This document shows, in pieces, positions 17,754-26,253 of a stretch of 64,000 bases of DNA. This stretch comes from an uncultured Pseudomonadota bacterium (GTDB taxonomy: Bacteria; Pseudomonadota; Gammaproteobacteria; Burkholderiales; SG8-39). Position 1 is the first letter of the stretch, and each line of letters starts with the position of its first letter. The notes under the pieces were generated by a model. It saw only the letters and a list, made by a program, of their open reading frames with translations. It was not told where the DNA came from and ran no database searches. Made by a program: the position numbers and the translations under genes. The stretch spans positions 59,843-123,842 of the forward strand of contig CAIKRR010000036.1 of assembly GCA_903829815.1 (NCBI GenBank), given 5' to 3'.

Positions 17754-18218
17754 ATGCCTCTTGCCCTTGCCCAGGCCAACGCCATCATCAGCGCGATCCT
17801 GACCCGCGCGCGTGAATTGAACCTGCGTCCCATGTCGGTCGTCGTGGTCGAACCCGGCGCCATCGTCAAAGCCTTCCAGAAGGAAGACGGCTCCTCGATG
17901 ATGCGGTTCGAGATGGCGATGGGCAAGGCCTACGCGTCACTCGCCCTGGGTCGCTCATCGAGCCTTGTGCTGACCCGTACCGAAGAGCGTCCGATCTTCA
18001 TGGAATTTCTCTTCAACGCCTCGGAACGCAAGATATTCGCTGAAGGCGGTGGCCGACTGATTCGCGCAGCCGACGGGGAAGTGATCGGCGCGGTCGGCGT
18101 CACCGGTGACACGCAGCAGATGGACGAGGAACTCGCCGCGCATGGCATCCATGCGGCCGGCCTCCGGATCGACGAGGACATCACCCACCTGGGTGGTGCC
18201 GTGCGACTGCAGAACTGA
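17754..18218 (+). CDS. HbpS/GlcG-like (DUF336) small protein
   Basis: 154 residues from the ATG that matches the family start (MPLALAQANAII); the frame could also begin at ATG 17718. The pattern of an N-terminal helix, VVVVEPGAIVKAFQKEDG, a GKAYASLALG helix and GGGRLIRAADGEVIGAVGVTG is the DUF336 fold. Relatives include the haem-binding HbpS, GlcG and the PduO C-terminal domain. Such genes often accompany catabolic oxidoreductases, but their function there is unclear. No signal peptide is seen, so it is probably cytoplasmic. It is convergent with an MFS gene 4 bases away. Confidence 0.85.
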   Translation: MPLALAQANAIISAILTRARELNLRPMSVVVVEPGAIVKAFQKEDGSSMMRFEMAMGKAYASLALGRSSSLVLTRTEERPIFMEFLFNASERKIFAEGGGRLIRAADGEVIGAVGVTGDTQQMDEELAAHGIHAAGLRIDEDITHLGGAVRLQN

Positions 18219-18222
18219 GCGG

Positions 18223-19554
18223 TCAGCTGGCCTTTTTTTCCTCGGCTGGCGCTGCCGATGCCGCAACTGCCGGGGATGCGAAGTGGTGCTTCATGAAGTA
18301 ACCGATGCCCGCTACCACCAAAAAGAGCAAGGTGGCCGAAGCAGCCAGCGAGTTGTGGATGCCAACGGCTGCACCAACGACACCGACCGTCACGCCACTG
18401 AAGGCACGCAAGCCCAGCGCCGACATGTTGAACAGCCCGATCACCCGACCGCGCATGTCGGTGGGCGCATTCAACTGGACCAGGGCCTGCGCCATGCTGC
18501 TGAACGACAGTTCGAAGAAGCCGGCCATGAAGAGAAGTGCAAGCGCAAGCGGGTAGGCTGAAGCGAACGAGAACGCCACGAGGACGCAACACCAGGTGAG
18601 TGCCAGACCGATGGCCTTCATCGGACTGGCGCGCAACCAGCGGGTGCTCTCGAGCATCACACCAGCCATCAGCGCGCCCGCCGCATCGGCCGCGAGCAGC
18701 ATGCTGTAGGCAATGCCCGGATCGCCATGCCCGAGGTCATGAGCAAAACCGGGCATCTGTGCCTGGTAGCCGTTGCCGATGAAGAATGACGCCGCTCCAC
18801 CGAGCAGGGTCATCGAGACGATGATGGGCAGATGAGCGATGTCACGCATGGTCTGCGTGATGTCGGACAGCCCGCGCACCGCGCGCCTTACCGGCTGGGC
18901 CACGACGCGAAACGCCGGGCCATAGGGCGCCTTCCAGAGCCAGATGACCAGCGGCAGGTAGTAGGTGGCATTGAGCAGGATGCCGTGTGCAGGCCCCAGA
19001 CCGATGAGCATCGCTCCACCCACTGCCGGTCCGACCAGGATGCCGACATAGCGGGCGGTCGCATTGAGCCGTACGGCGCTGGCCAGTTCCGGCAAGGGCA
19101 CGATGTCGTGCAGCAGCAACTGACTGGCGGTCTGCCACAGCACACCCGCACATCCGTGCAGGGTAAGCAGTACCACTGCATGCCAGATCTCGAGCGAATC
19201 GGTGAGGAAGAACCACCCCCAGCCAAGCGAGACCGTCATGAACAGGAGCATCGCCACCTGGATGATCCGGCGCGGATCGCGCCGGTCGGCAAGCGACCCC
19301 ACCGGTACCGAAAAGAGCAGGAAGGGCAGCCAGTGCGAGAGCACCGCAAAACCACCCAAGGCTGGTGAGTGGAACTTCTGGTAGAGCATCCAGTAGCTGA
19401 TCACATGCTCGATGTTGTCGGCCATCATCGAGAGCACATAGGTCGCGAAGTGGGCGCGATAGCCGCTGATGTAGAAGGCTGAGAAGGATCGGTTCTGGGG
19501 AGCGGTCAAGACGAGTGCAGCCTGGAGGCGCGGCTTGCGCGCGAAGGCGTGCAT
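18223..19554 (-). CDS. MFS transporter, probable exporter
   Basis: The 443-residue protein has about twelve hydrophobic segments and the loop 2-3 motif SVPVGSLADRRDPRR typical of the drug/siderophore exporter branch (EntS-like MFS_3). The ATG at 19554 (MHAFARKPRL) is chosen because longer frames run into the upstream regulator gene. The C-terminus is a short Ala/Lys tail. It lies 58 bases downstream of the WYL regulator on the same strand, the only local transporter-regulator pairing, so the regulator may control it. The substrate is unknown. Confidence 0.85.
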   Translation of the reverse strand: MHAFARKPRLQAALVLTAPQNRSFSAFYISGYRAHFATYVLSMMADNIEHVISYWMLYQKFHSPALGGFAVLSHWLPFLLFSVPVGSLADRRDPRRIIQVAMLLFMTVSLGWGWFFLTDSLEIWHAVVLLTLHGCAGVLWQTASQLLLHDIVPLPELASAVRLNATARYVGILVGPAVGGAMLIGLGPAHGILLNATYYLPLVIWLWKAPYGPAFRVVAQPVRRAVRGLSDITQTMRDIAHLPIIVSMTLLGGAASFFIGNGYQAQMPGFAHDLGHGDPGIAYSMLLAADAAGALMAGVMLESTRWLRASPMKAIGLALTWCCVLVAFSFASAYPLALALLFMAGFFELSFSSMAQALVQLNAPTDMRGRVIGLFNMSALGLRAFSGVTVGVVGAAVGIHNSLAASATLLFLVVAGIGYFMKHHFASPAVAASAAPAEEKKAS

Positions 19555-19612
19555 TGTCGCCCAAGCCGGGAGCGGGCGTCCCGACACCGTTGCAATCCGT
19601 TGCGCGGCTCGC

Positions 19613-20599
19613 TCAGCCGGCGGACGGCTCGCGATACAGATCCTGCACCCGGGCGGCCTCCCTCGCCACCTGCTCGCGCAACTCGGGGGGTGCAATCACT
19701 TCGCATTCGGCACCCTGGCGCAGGATGTCGGCCAGCAGTTCCCGCGGGTCGTCGTAGGGCACTTCGAGCGTGTAGGAGCCGTCGGTGGCAAGCGTGCCAC
19801 GCTGGTCGCGATGCCAGGTTTCAGCCGCCACCCAGCGTGACCGGTAGGCAGTGAAGCGCAACTTCGCCCAATGCCGGATGGGCCCCGAGAAGATGCCGTA
19901 CCCGTCGTCGAAGCGCGCCGCCACATGGTTGAGGGCCACCTCGCGCGCGGCGGCGGGCAGCGGAATGACGGCCTGCAGGGCGTCGAGTGCAAAGCTGCGC
20001 AAGTCGTCACGCAGGTGACACCATGAGTCGATGTACCAGTTGTCCCGGTAGAAGATGAGCCGCTGCGGCGAAATCTCGCGCACGAGCGTCTCGTCGGTAT
20101 GCCGGTTGTAGTGGGTGATGCGAAGCCGTCGGCGCAGCAGCAAGCCACTGGCAACCGCTTCGAAGAAGGTGTTCTGCGTGCGGCGCCGGGCGAGCGGGCT
20201 CAGCCGGATGCGGTCAGCCACTGCCCCCGGATGCACCTGTCCTTCGCCCAGCAGGCTCACCAGTTTCAGCTTGAGCGGCTCGATATGCGCGGCAAGGAGT
20301 CCCGGTTCGATCTGCTCGAGCAACTGCTGCATGCTGAGCAGCGCATGGATCTCCGACTCGTTGAACCATACGCCCGGCAGCGCATGCGGACGCTGTGTGG
20401 CGGGATTGCGGTCGTAGCGATACTTGCGCTCGATGGTGTCCCAGACGATCGTGGCATGCAACCGGTCGCGCAGATAGTCCAGGTCGCGTCGAAAGGTTGC
20501 CCGCGACACCTCGAGCGCCTCGAGAAACTCCTCGAGGGCCAGACCACCTCGGGCCCGAAGCAGGCGATCGATCGCCCATATGCGCTCCATACGACCCAT
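19613..20599 (-). CDS. YafY-type HTH-WYL transcriptional regulator
   Basis: The 328-residue protein starts with a winged helix-turn-helix (about 7-50: ALEEFLEALEVSRATFRRDL, recognition helix SRATFRRDLDYL). A central segment and a WYL domain follow, with the diagnostic DNWYIDSW around residues 187-193, and then a C-terminal WCX-like extension. WYL proteins sense small molecules or nucleic acids and can repress or activate. Start choice: GAGG lies 9 bases before ATG 20599 but directly abuts ATG 20608, so 20599 is favoured. It is the only DNA-binding regulator recognised in the 64 kb, and the MFS gene follows it. Confidence 0.88.
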   Translation of the reverse strand: MGRMERIWAIDRLLRARGGLALEEFLEALEVSRATFRRDLDYLRDRLHATIVWDTIERKYRYDRNPATQRPHALPGVWFNESEIHALLSMQQLLEQIEPGLLAAHIEPLKLKLVSLLGEGQVHPGAVADRIRLSPLARRRTQNTFFEAVASGLLLRRRLRITHYNRHTDETLVREISPQRLIFYRDNWYIDSWCHLRDDLRSFALDALQAVIPLPAAAREVALNHVAARFDDGYGIFSGPIRHWAKLRFTAYRSRWVAAETWHRDQRGTLATDGSYTLEVPYDDPRELLADILRQGAECEVIAPPELREQVAREAARVQDLYREPSAG

Positions 20600-20628
20600 G
20601 GCTGTCATCCTCGATGGTTGATCCGGGT

Positions 20629-20634
20629 ATCTTA
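20629..20634 (-). promoter_or_regulatory. Probable -10 box for the WYL regulator
   Basis: TAAGAT on the minus strand lies 30 bases before the preferred start. The same hexamer occurs on the minus strand upstream of the GMC gene (10376-10371) and of the 2969 Bug gene (3012-3007). No -35 box is evident. Confidence 0.25.
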
Positions 20635-20709
20635 GACCCCGGCCGTCTCACAGGATGAGCCTCTTCGATCGCGAGCCACCCGACGCCCCGTTCGGCAACC
20701 GATCCAGCC

Positions 20710-21672
20710 TCAATCCGCGCTGACGTGCGCCTCGCTCACCACGCGCGCCCAGCGCGCCAGATCGGCACGGATCAGCGCCGCGAAGGCCTCGGGCGTAGCG
20801 GTGTCGATGGCCAGATGCTGCCGCGCGAGCGTCACGCGCAAGGCGGGTTCCTCGAGTACCGCCACGCTGTCGGCATGGATCCGGGCGATGACCGCCGGGG
20901 GCGTGCGTGCAGGCGCAAGGAGGCCATACCAGGCATCGACCTCATCCATGAAGGCCGCGCCCTGCTCGCGAAAGGTCGGCACGCCCGGCAGCGCGGCCAG
21001 ACGCGCCGGCCCGGTCACTGCCAGCAGGCGCAGTCGACCGGCACTGGCCTGCGGCAGGAGCGGCCCCAAGGGCAGGAAGGTGATGGGGACCTGCCCCGAC
21101 ACCACATCGGTGATGGCGCCGGCCATGCCCTTGTAGGGCACATGGAGCATGTCGACCCCGAGGCGCAGTTTCAGCAGTTCCATGGCCAGGTGCATCGCGG
21201 TGCCGCTACCCGGTGATGCGTAAGCGAGGCGCCCCGGCTCGGCGCGGGCTCGGGCGAGGAGACCCGCGAGATCCTGCATCGGCTGGGCCGGGTTGAGAGC
21301 GAGCGCATAGCCCGCCGTGACGAGTCGCGCCACCGGCGCGAAGTCGGCCACCGGGTCGTACGGCAGCGAGCGGGCAAACGCGGGGGTGATGGTGAAGGTG
21401 TTGGCAGCCACGAGGAGCACATGGCCGGTGGGTGCTGCGCGCGCCACCGCCTCGGCACCGATATTGCCACTGGCACCGACGCGGTTCTCGACCACCACCG
21501 GCTGATGCCAGCGCTCGGCGAGACGCTCGGCGATGGCGCGGGCTGCCAGATCGACCCCGGTGCCTGGCGAGTAGGGCACGACAAGGGTCACCGGGCGGGA
21601 GGGAAAGCCCTGCGCCTGCGCGCCTGCTGCCACCATGCAGGCGATGATCAGCAGGAGCGCACGAAGAACCAT
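20710..21672 (-). CDS. Bug/TctC-family periplasmic binding protein
   Basis: 320 residues with signal peptide VLRALLLIIACMVAAGAQAQ. Landmarks are FPSRPVTLVVPYSPGTGVD (the PGG loop reads PGTG), VVENRVGASGNIGAEAVARA, SPGSGTAMHLAMELL and HVPYKGMAGAITDVVSG. Its ATG is 7 bases after the stop of a BKACE gene, so the receptor and the acid-cleaving enzyme are made from one message; this suggests a beta-keto acid or precursor as ligand (inference). Confidence 0.9.
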   Translation of the reverse strand: MVLRALLLIIACMVAAGAQAQGFPSRPVTLVVPYSPGTGVDLAARAIAERLAERWHQPVVVENRVGASGNIGAEAVARAAPTGHVLLVAANTFTITPAFARSLPYDPVADFAPVARLVTAGYALALNPAQPMQDLAGLLARARAEPGRLAYASPGSGTAMHLAMELLKLRLGVDMLHVPYKGMAGAITDVVSGQVPITFLPLGPLLPQASAGRLRLLAVTGPARLAALPGVPTFREQGAAFMDEVDAWYGLLAPARTPPAVIARIHADSVAVLEEPALRVTLARQHLAIDTATPEAFAALIRADLARWARVVSEAHVSAD

Positions 21673-21679
21673 CCCGGTC

Positions 21680-22597
21680 CTAGCGAATCGCGAACTCGGG
21701 CTTCGGTCCGGTCTTGCGACTCAGACCCATGATGTCGCGTGCTTCGGCCGGGGTGGCCGGCTCGAAGCCCAGATCGCGAACGATGCGCACCAGCCGCTCG
21801 GTCAGGCGCTGGTTGGTGGCGAGTTCGCCCTGCGCGTAGTACAGATTGTCCTCGAGCCCGGTCCGCGCATGGCCGCCCAGGAGCACCGACTGCACCGATG
21901 CCGGCAATTGCGACGGGCCGATGCCGCTCACCCCGAAGATGGCGTTCCTGGGCAGCAGATCGATCATGAACTGCAGCGTCTTTGACGAGTAGGGCATGGC
22001 GCCCTGAAAGCCCCGGTGCACGTTGAGCACCATGTTGACGAAGGGCGGGTCGTCATCCAGCCCCTCGGCGACGAGGTTGGAAACGTCCTGCACGATGTGG
22101 GTGGGGCTGAACACTTCCCATTCGGGCTTGATGCCACGCGCCCGCATCGCCTGCGCGAGTTCGCGATTGCGCGAGGGCGGGCTGTTGAAGAGGATTTCGT
22201 TGCCGCCAAAGGAGAGGTTGACGGTGATGGCATCCAGCGTGCACATCTCGGCGCCCGCCTCGATGCCCTTGATACGCTCCTCCCACAGGGTTTCCCAGCG
22301 ACCATCGGGCATCTGCTTGACCACATCACCATCAACGCCACCACCGGTGGAGTTGTTGATGATGATGTCGCTCTTCGCACGAATGCGTGAGTTGATGTCG
22401 CGATAGATGTCGGCATTGCAGGTGGCCTGACCATCGGGACGGCGCGCATGCACCGCGACCACGGAAGCGCCGGCATTCCAGCAGTCGATGACGTCGCGCG
22501 CAATCTCGTCGGGCTGGATCGGCAGATGCGGGTTCTGCTTCTTGCCAGCCATGCCGCCGGTGGGGGCGATGGTGATGATGACCTTGTTCGAACTCAT
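21680..22597 (-). CDS. BKACE (DUF849) family protein with altered zinc site
   Basis: The 305-residue protein has the family opening VIITIAPTGG and the conserved GLEDN (Glu zinc ligand). At the place of the HxH zinc pair it reads VVAVHARRP, so the first ligand position (residue 48) is Ala and only H50 remains. The rest of the barrel is intact (SFGGNEILFNSPP, FGVSGIGPSQ), so this looks like a family subtype rather than a broken gene. Canonical BKACE activity needs two His and one Glu, so its metal binding or chemistry may differ. It is the first gene of an operon with the Bug gene 7 bases downstream. Confidence 0.85.
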   Translation of the reverse strand: MSSNKVIITIAPTGGMAGKKQNPHLPIQPDEIARDVIDCWNAGASVVAVHARRPDGQATCNADIYRDINSRIRAKSDIIINNSTGGGVDGDVVKQMPDGRWETLWEERIKGIEAGAEMCTLDAITVNLSFGGNEILFNSPPSRNRELAQAMRARGIKPEWEVFSPTHIVQDVSNLVAEGLDDDPPFVNMVLNVHRGFQGAMPYSSKTLQFMIDLLPRNAIFGVSGIGPSQLPASVQSVLLGGHARTGLEDNLYYAQGELATNQRLTERLVRIVRDLGFEPATPAEARDIMGLSRKTGPKPEFAIR

Positions 22598-22865
22598 GCG
22601 TCTGTCTCCATGGAATCAGGGCGGGCTGCCAGCCCGGGCTCGGGGTCACGAGGATGGCGTGATCGCATCGGCCGTGCGAAACGGCCCTCGCCCCTCGGCC
22701 CACCCCCGGATGGTACCGCGCCCGCCAGCCGCGTACCTGCCAGGCGCGAGCCGGCATGCCTGAACACCGCCCTCATCGGGTTATCGCTGCAACCGGACTT
22801 CCTCGCACGGCACTTTCCCCATTGCGAGAAAATGGGGATTCCAGTCCCGGCAGGTCGACAGGCGG

Positions 22866-23414
22866 TTACCGTCCCCGGCAAGGTCTGGTCGCTTGATGAC
22901 GTCGTTCAACCCGGCATTGCCACGACACGCACACGGAATTACCATGGCGGATAAATGGGTTGCGACTACGCGGCCGGCGTCGGGCTCCCGAGAACACAGG
23001 GGCCCTTCTGCTTTCTGAAGAGCCATGGCTGTCGCAGCCGTCCTTGAGCTTGCGCTTGTCGATCACCACAGCCACCAGTTGGAAGTTGGCAGCGCCGATG
23101 ATATCGGTCAGCGCGTTGAGGAATGCTTCGCGCGGTTCCTTCGACAGCCGGGAAAATACTCCCCTCTTGCGCCGAATGTCCGCCTCGTACAGCACAACGA
23201 TGTCGTGCCCGAAGGTGGCGAACTTCAGCTGCCGAATGATCGGCGTCACCCCGCATGCATACTCCTCCTTGCGGAAGATGCAGAATGAAAGCACGAACAC
23301 GGGGTAGTCCGGGTCGATGGAGGTGAGGCTATGGTCACCGCTTTCGTCCACGTAGACGATGTAGTCGCTGTGGCCGCCGCATGGGGTTGATCGCGATAAT
23401 CTTTCACGCCGCAT
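22866..23414 (-). pseudogene. Truncated DUF3800-domain gene
   Basis: Residues 18-125 of this frame match the N-terminal half of DUF3800 proteins (YIVYVDESGDHSL with the conserved acidic DESGD, then FGHDIVVLYEADIRRKRG and VAVVIDKRKLKDG). After that point the sequence turns into an Arg/Ser-rich run with no family likeness, and the C-terminal half is missing. At the 5' end the first plausible ATG of the original gene is out of frame with the conserved part. Base composition is visibly lower in G+C than the neighbours. DUF3800 proteins are RNase H-like and often mobile or defence-linked. This copy is most likely a decaying horizontal acquisition. Confidence 0.65.
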
Positions 23415-23754
23415 CTGACAATGGATACCTTGTGGTTCGAACCGGCTCTCGTGGTCAACGAACTACCCGAGCAGATTGGGGCATTCGGGGATTGTCCTCG
23501 CCGCCATCACGATCATGAGGCTGCTCGAAACCACAGGACTGCACCAACCAGGCTTCCCATCCTGGTTTCAAACTCCAGCGAGGCAGCAGCGCCCCGGATT
23601 CTTCGCGGGCGATCTGCGCAGGAGCGAGAAAATCATCCCCATGGCACCACCCGTCGCGAAGCGTCTGATGTCGCCTGAGCCAGTGACCCTCAGCGATTTC
23701 GCAAGCATCGCAACCCCGCTCAAGCCGCCGCTCGATCAGACCAAGGAGTCATGA
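23415..23754. other. Gene-free stretch, no recognisable content
   Basis: 340 bases lie between the DUF3800 remnant and the small secreted protein. A 92-codon plus-strand frame with a TTG start (23476-23754) is open, but its product has no recognisable motif, no good ribosome site and unusual composition. A GGTTCGAACC palindrome near 23436-23445 resembles a tRNA T-loop, but no cloverleaf can be built around it. It is probably eroded sequence that arrived with the DUF3800 fragment. Confidence 0.4.
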
Positions 23755-24072
23755 ATGCCTTCTCGCCTGCCCCACCTGCTTGCCCTCCTCGTCACGCTCG
23801 CCTCATCGGTCGCGTGGGCAGACCCGCCGGCACAACCCGTGCCGCGCCACGGGTCGTGTCCCAGTGGGTACTACAGCAGCGGTGAGTACTGTGTCCCCAA
23901 CAGCAGCGCACGCTACGCCGTGCCGCGCACGGGCTCCTGTCCGAGCGGCTACTACAGCAGCGGCGACTACTGCGTGGCCTCATCGAGCAGTTCGAAGCTT
24001 GCCATTCCGAGGCGAGGCTCCTGCCCAAGCGGCTACTTCAGCAGTGGCGACTACTGCGTGTCCAGCCACTGA
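23755..24072 (+). CDS. Small secreted protein of three Cys-pair repeats
   Basis: The 105-residue precursor has a clear Sec signal peptide ending SVAWA before DPP, then three near-identical units of 19 residues (29-47, 56-74, 84-102). Each unit has the form VPRxGSCPSGYYSSGDYCV, with Cys pairs 35/46, 62/73 and 90/101 always 11 apart. Ser-rich spacers of 8-9 residues separate them. The pairs could form one disulfide per unit in the periplasm or outside. AAGGAG lies 6 bases before the ATG at 23755, which selects it over the ATG at 23751. I do not recognise a named family. The repeat length and regular cysteines suggest a structural or binding role, without evidence for which. Confidence 0.7.
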   Translation: MPSRLPHLLALLVTLASSVAWADPPAQPVPRHGSCPSGYYSSGEYCVPNSSARYAVPRTGSCPSGYYSSGDYCVASSSSSKLAIPRRGSCPSGYFSSGDYCVSSH

Positions 24073-24169
24073 GCGCCCACGTCACCGGGCGAGGGAACTC
24101 GATCGCTCAAGGCCCTGGCCTCGGAGCGTGCAGCACCGACTGCAGGCCAGGCGGGCGGGTATGGCTCCT

Positions 24170-26155
24170 CTACCAGCGTACCTGCTCGGCCTTGCGCACC
24201 GCCCGCTCCACATCCTCGCCCAGCAGATAGCCCTGGTCGCGCAACCGCTCGGCCTCAGCCCGCACACGGCCCACATACTGCAAGGGCGAGGCATAGCGCT
24301 CGGCCAGTGCAGGCCTTGGATCACGGGCATCACGCCGCTGATCGGCACGGCGCAGAAACGGTACCTGGCTGCCGTCGAGGTAGCACAGTTCACCCGGATT
24401 GCCCGAGGCCGCACCACGCACGGCCCAGCCCGTCGTGGTTGCAATCGGCACAGCCTGCTCGGGCACGCGTACGCCCGCGATCTCGTTGCCATCGCGATCG
24501 ACCTGCGGCACGCGCACCGGATAGTCACCGGGCAGGGGTTCGGGGGGCACACGAGCGAAGACGCCACGGGCAAAGTCCGGGCCGTAATCGAAGCGCCCCT
24601 TCGGCGAGGGAGCGACCGGGCGCTGCACACCCGGCAGGGCTGGAAACTGCCAGCGCGCCATCGGCACCAGCGTTCGATCGGCGAGGCGTGGGTAACGGGA
24701 CGCGGGCGGTGCCAGGCCTTCGGCCACCCAGCGGTCCATCGCCATCAGAAGCGCGCGTTGCACCGGCCGCGCATCGACCGTATTGGGCGGCAAGGCACAC
24801 ACCCCTGGCGGCATGGTGGCACCGGGCACATGCTGCGTGCCGGCAATGTGATAGACGCGAACGGTCGGGGGCAGCACCGCATCGCGCTCGCCGCGCGGAT
24901 CGGTCGTCACGAGCGAAGCGCCACTCTGCCAGTACTCGGTGCCGGTCGTGGTGTGGACCACCTTGGGGCAATTGCCGCGCGCGGTGCAGCGCGAGAGGAT
25001 GCCGTCATGGCGCGCACTGTAGGGATCGCGCTCCTCCTGATAGGCAAAGGGAAACGTGGTATCGGGGAACCCGACAAAGCCGAAACCCAGGGTCGTCATG
25101 CGCACCGGCTGGGCGAACCGGTGATCCAGAAAGAGTCGTGCGGCCGAGATGTGCGGATTGATTGCATCGAACACGCGTCGCCCCGCCTCGTCCTCGTTGA
25201 AGCCGCGCCAGGTGAAGTCGCGCAGGTAGCGTCCGCTCTGCGAGGCCCCGTAGCCCAGAACGCGCTTCACGCCACCGGCGAGCGGATTGGCCTCGCTCGC
25301 CTCATGGCGCAGGAACGAAAGGAGATCGCGCGTGGCGGCAAAGCCGATGCCACTCACCGGCGGGTTGGCGGCCGGATAGGTGACGCGGTAGAGCACCCCC
25401 ATGTCGAAGGCGCGCCCCCCCGTGAGCGCAATACCCCGCTCACCCGTGAAGGTCCACTCGGTGGGATCGATCGTCACTGGCACATCGCCATTGCGCAGCT
25501 GCCGGGTGAGCCTGACCCGCGAGCGGTCGGTGCCTTCGCCTGCGAATCCGCTAACCGGAAAGCTGAGCGGGAAACGCAGCGCATTGCGCTCGTTGGGCAA
25601 CAGTTCGTCCCACACCATCTGCTCGAGACCGGGCGCCGCCGGCACCTCGATGCGAAGGGCATTCCCGGTGGCGGGCAAGCCGGCGATCCAGCCACTCCAC
25701 ACCACGACGAAACCCTGACGCATCAGAAAGCCGTTGCCCAGATCCTCGCGCCGCGCCGGATCGTTGTTGCCCGGTGCATCGTTGAAGTCGATGAGCACGC
25801 GCTTGTTGCCGCGATTGTTCACGTCGTACAGGATGGCGCCGTTGCCGCGCGCCAGATCGACAGGCTTGAGCAGATCGAGATCGGCCACGTACTCCACCAT
25901 CCCGCGCGCATTGCGCGGCGCCAGCGCAAGGTCGACGATGGCCGCGTTCATCGGGTGCGCCGGATCGAGCTCGCCGTGGAAGCGGCCGCGCAGACGCTCG
26001 TAAGCCCCCACCTCAGCGAAGGCCGGCCCCGGGATCGTGGTTCGATCGGCAATCTCGACGCGGGTGACGCCGGCACGGGCCGCCGAGGGCAGCACCAGCG
26101 GCAAGCAAAGGCACAGAGCCAGCACGGCTCGAGGGCAGGCAATCGCAATCGGCAT
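24170..26155 (-). CDS. Secreted alpha/beta-hydrolase domain protein (Abhydrolase_10 type)
   Basis: The 661-residue protein starts at ATG 26155, which puts a normal signal peptide (IAIACPRAVLALCLCLPLVL, cleavage near SAARA) at the N-terminus; the frame extends further upstream but overlaps the divergent gene. The mature part carries DVNNRGNK, DFNDAPG and the nucleophile elbow GYGASQSGRYLR, as in the large periplasmic alpha/beta hydrolases of this type. A pair of cysteines in CTARGNCPKVVHTT probably forms a disulfide close to the active site. Members are found beside aromatic and terpenoid degradation genes, but substrates are poorly known. It is divergent from the CinA-C gene. Confidence 0.8.
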   Translation of the reverse strand: MPIAIACPRAVLALCLCLPLVLPSAARAGVTRVEIADRTTIPGPAFAEVGAYERLRGRFHGELDPAHPMNAAIVDLALAPRNARGMVEYVADLDLLKPVDLARGNGAILYDVNNRGNKRVLIDFNDAPGNNDPARREDLGNGFLMRQGFVVVWSGWIAGLPATGNALRIEVPAAPGLEQMVWDELLPNERNALRFPLSFPVSGFAGEGTDRSRVRLTRQLRNGDVPVTIDPTEWTFTGERGIALTGGRAFDMGVLYRVTYPAANPPVSGIGFAATRDLLSFLRHEASEANPLAGGVKRVLGYGASQSGRYLRDFTWRGFNEDEAGRRVFDAINPHISAARLFLDHRFAQPVRMTTLGFGFVGFPDTTFPFAYQEERDPYSARHDGILSRCTARGNCPKVVHTTTGTEYWQSGASLVTTDPRGERDAVLPPTVRVYHIAGTQHVPGATMPPGVCALPPNTVDARPVQRALLMAMDRWVAEGLAPPASRYPRLADRTLVPMARWQFPALPGVQRPVAPSPKGRFDYGPDFARGVFARVPPEPLPGDYPVRVPQVDRDGNEIAGVRVPEQAVPIATTTGWAVRGAASGNPGELCYLDGSQVPFLRRADQRRDARDPRPALAERYASPLQYVGRVRAEAERLRDQGYLLGEDVERAVRKAEQVRW

Positions 26156-26219
26156 GTCGGTCTCCACCCGTTCGATGAGGGGATGCGGGGTTCCCCGATC
26201 TTCCCATGTCGCGGGCCCG

Positions 26220-26225
26220 TAGAAT
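26220..26225 (+). promoter_or_regulatory. Probable -10 box for the CinA-C gene
   Basis: TAGAAT, in the context cccgtagaat, lies 29 bases before the ATG at 26254. The identical ten bases occur on the minus strand upstream of the MFS gene (36660-36651). No -35 box is evident. Confidence 0.3.
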
Positions 26226-26253
26226 GCGATCTCTTCATGCGCGGGAGCCCGCA

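Noticed and set aside
22817..22837. Hairpin ccccatt/aatggggc-type (arms 22817-22823 and 22831-22837) in the gene-poor patch.
   Set aside because: It has no T-run and no gene end within a reasonable distance on either strand, so I did not call it a terminator.
23436..23445. GGTTCGAACC palindrome looking like a tRNA T-loop.
   Set aside because: No acceptor, D or anticodon stem can be drawn around it on either strand.
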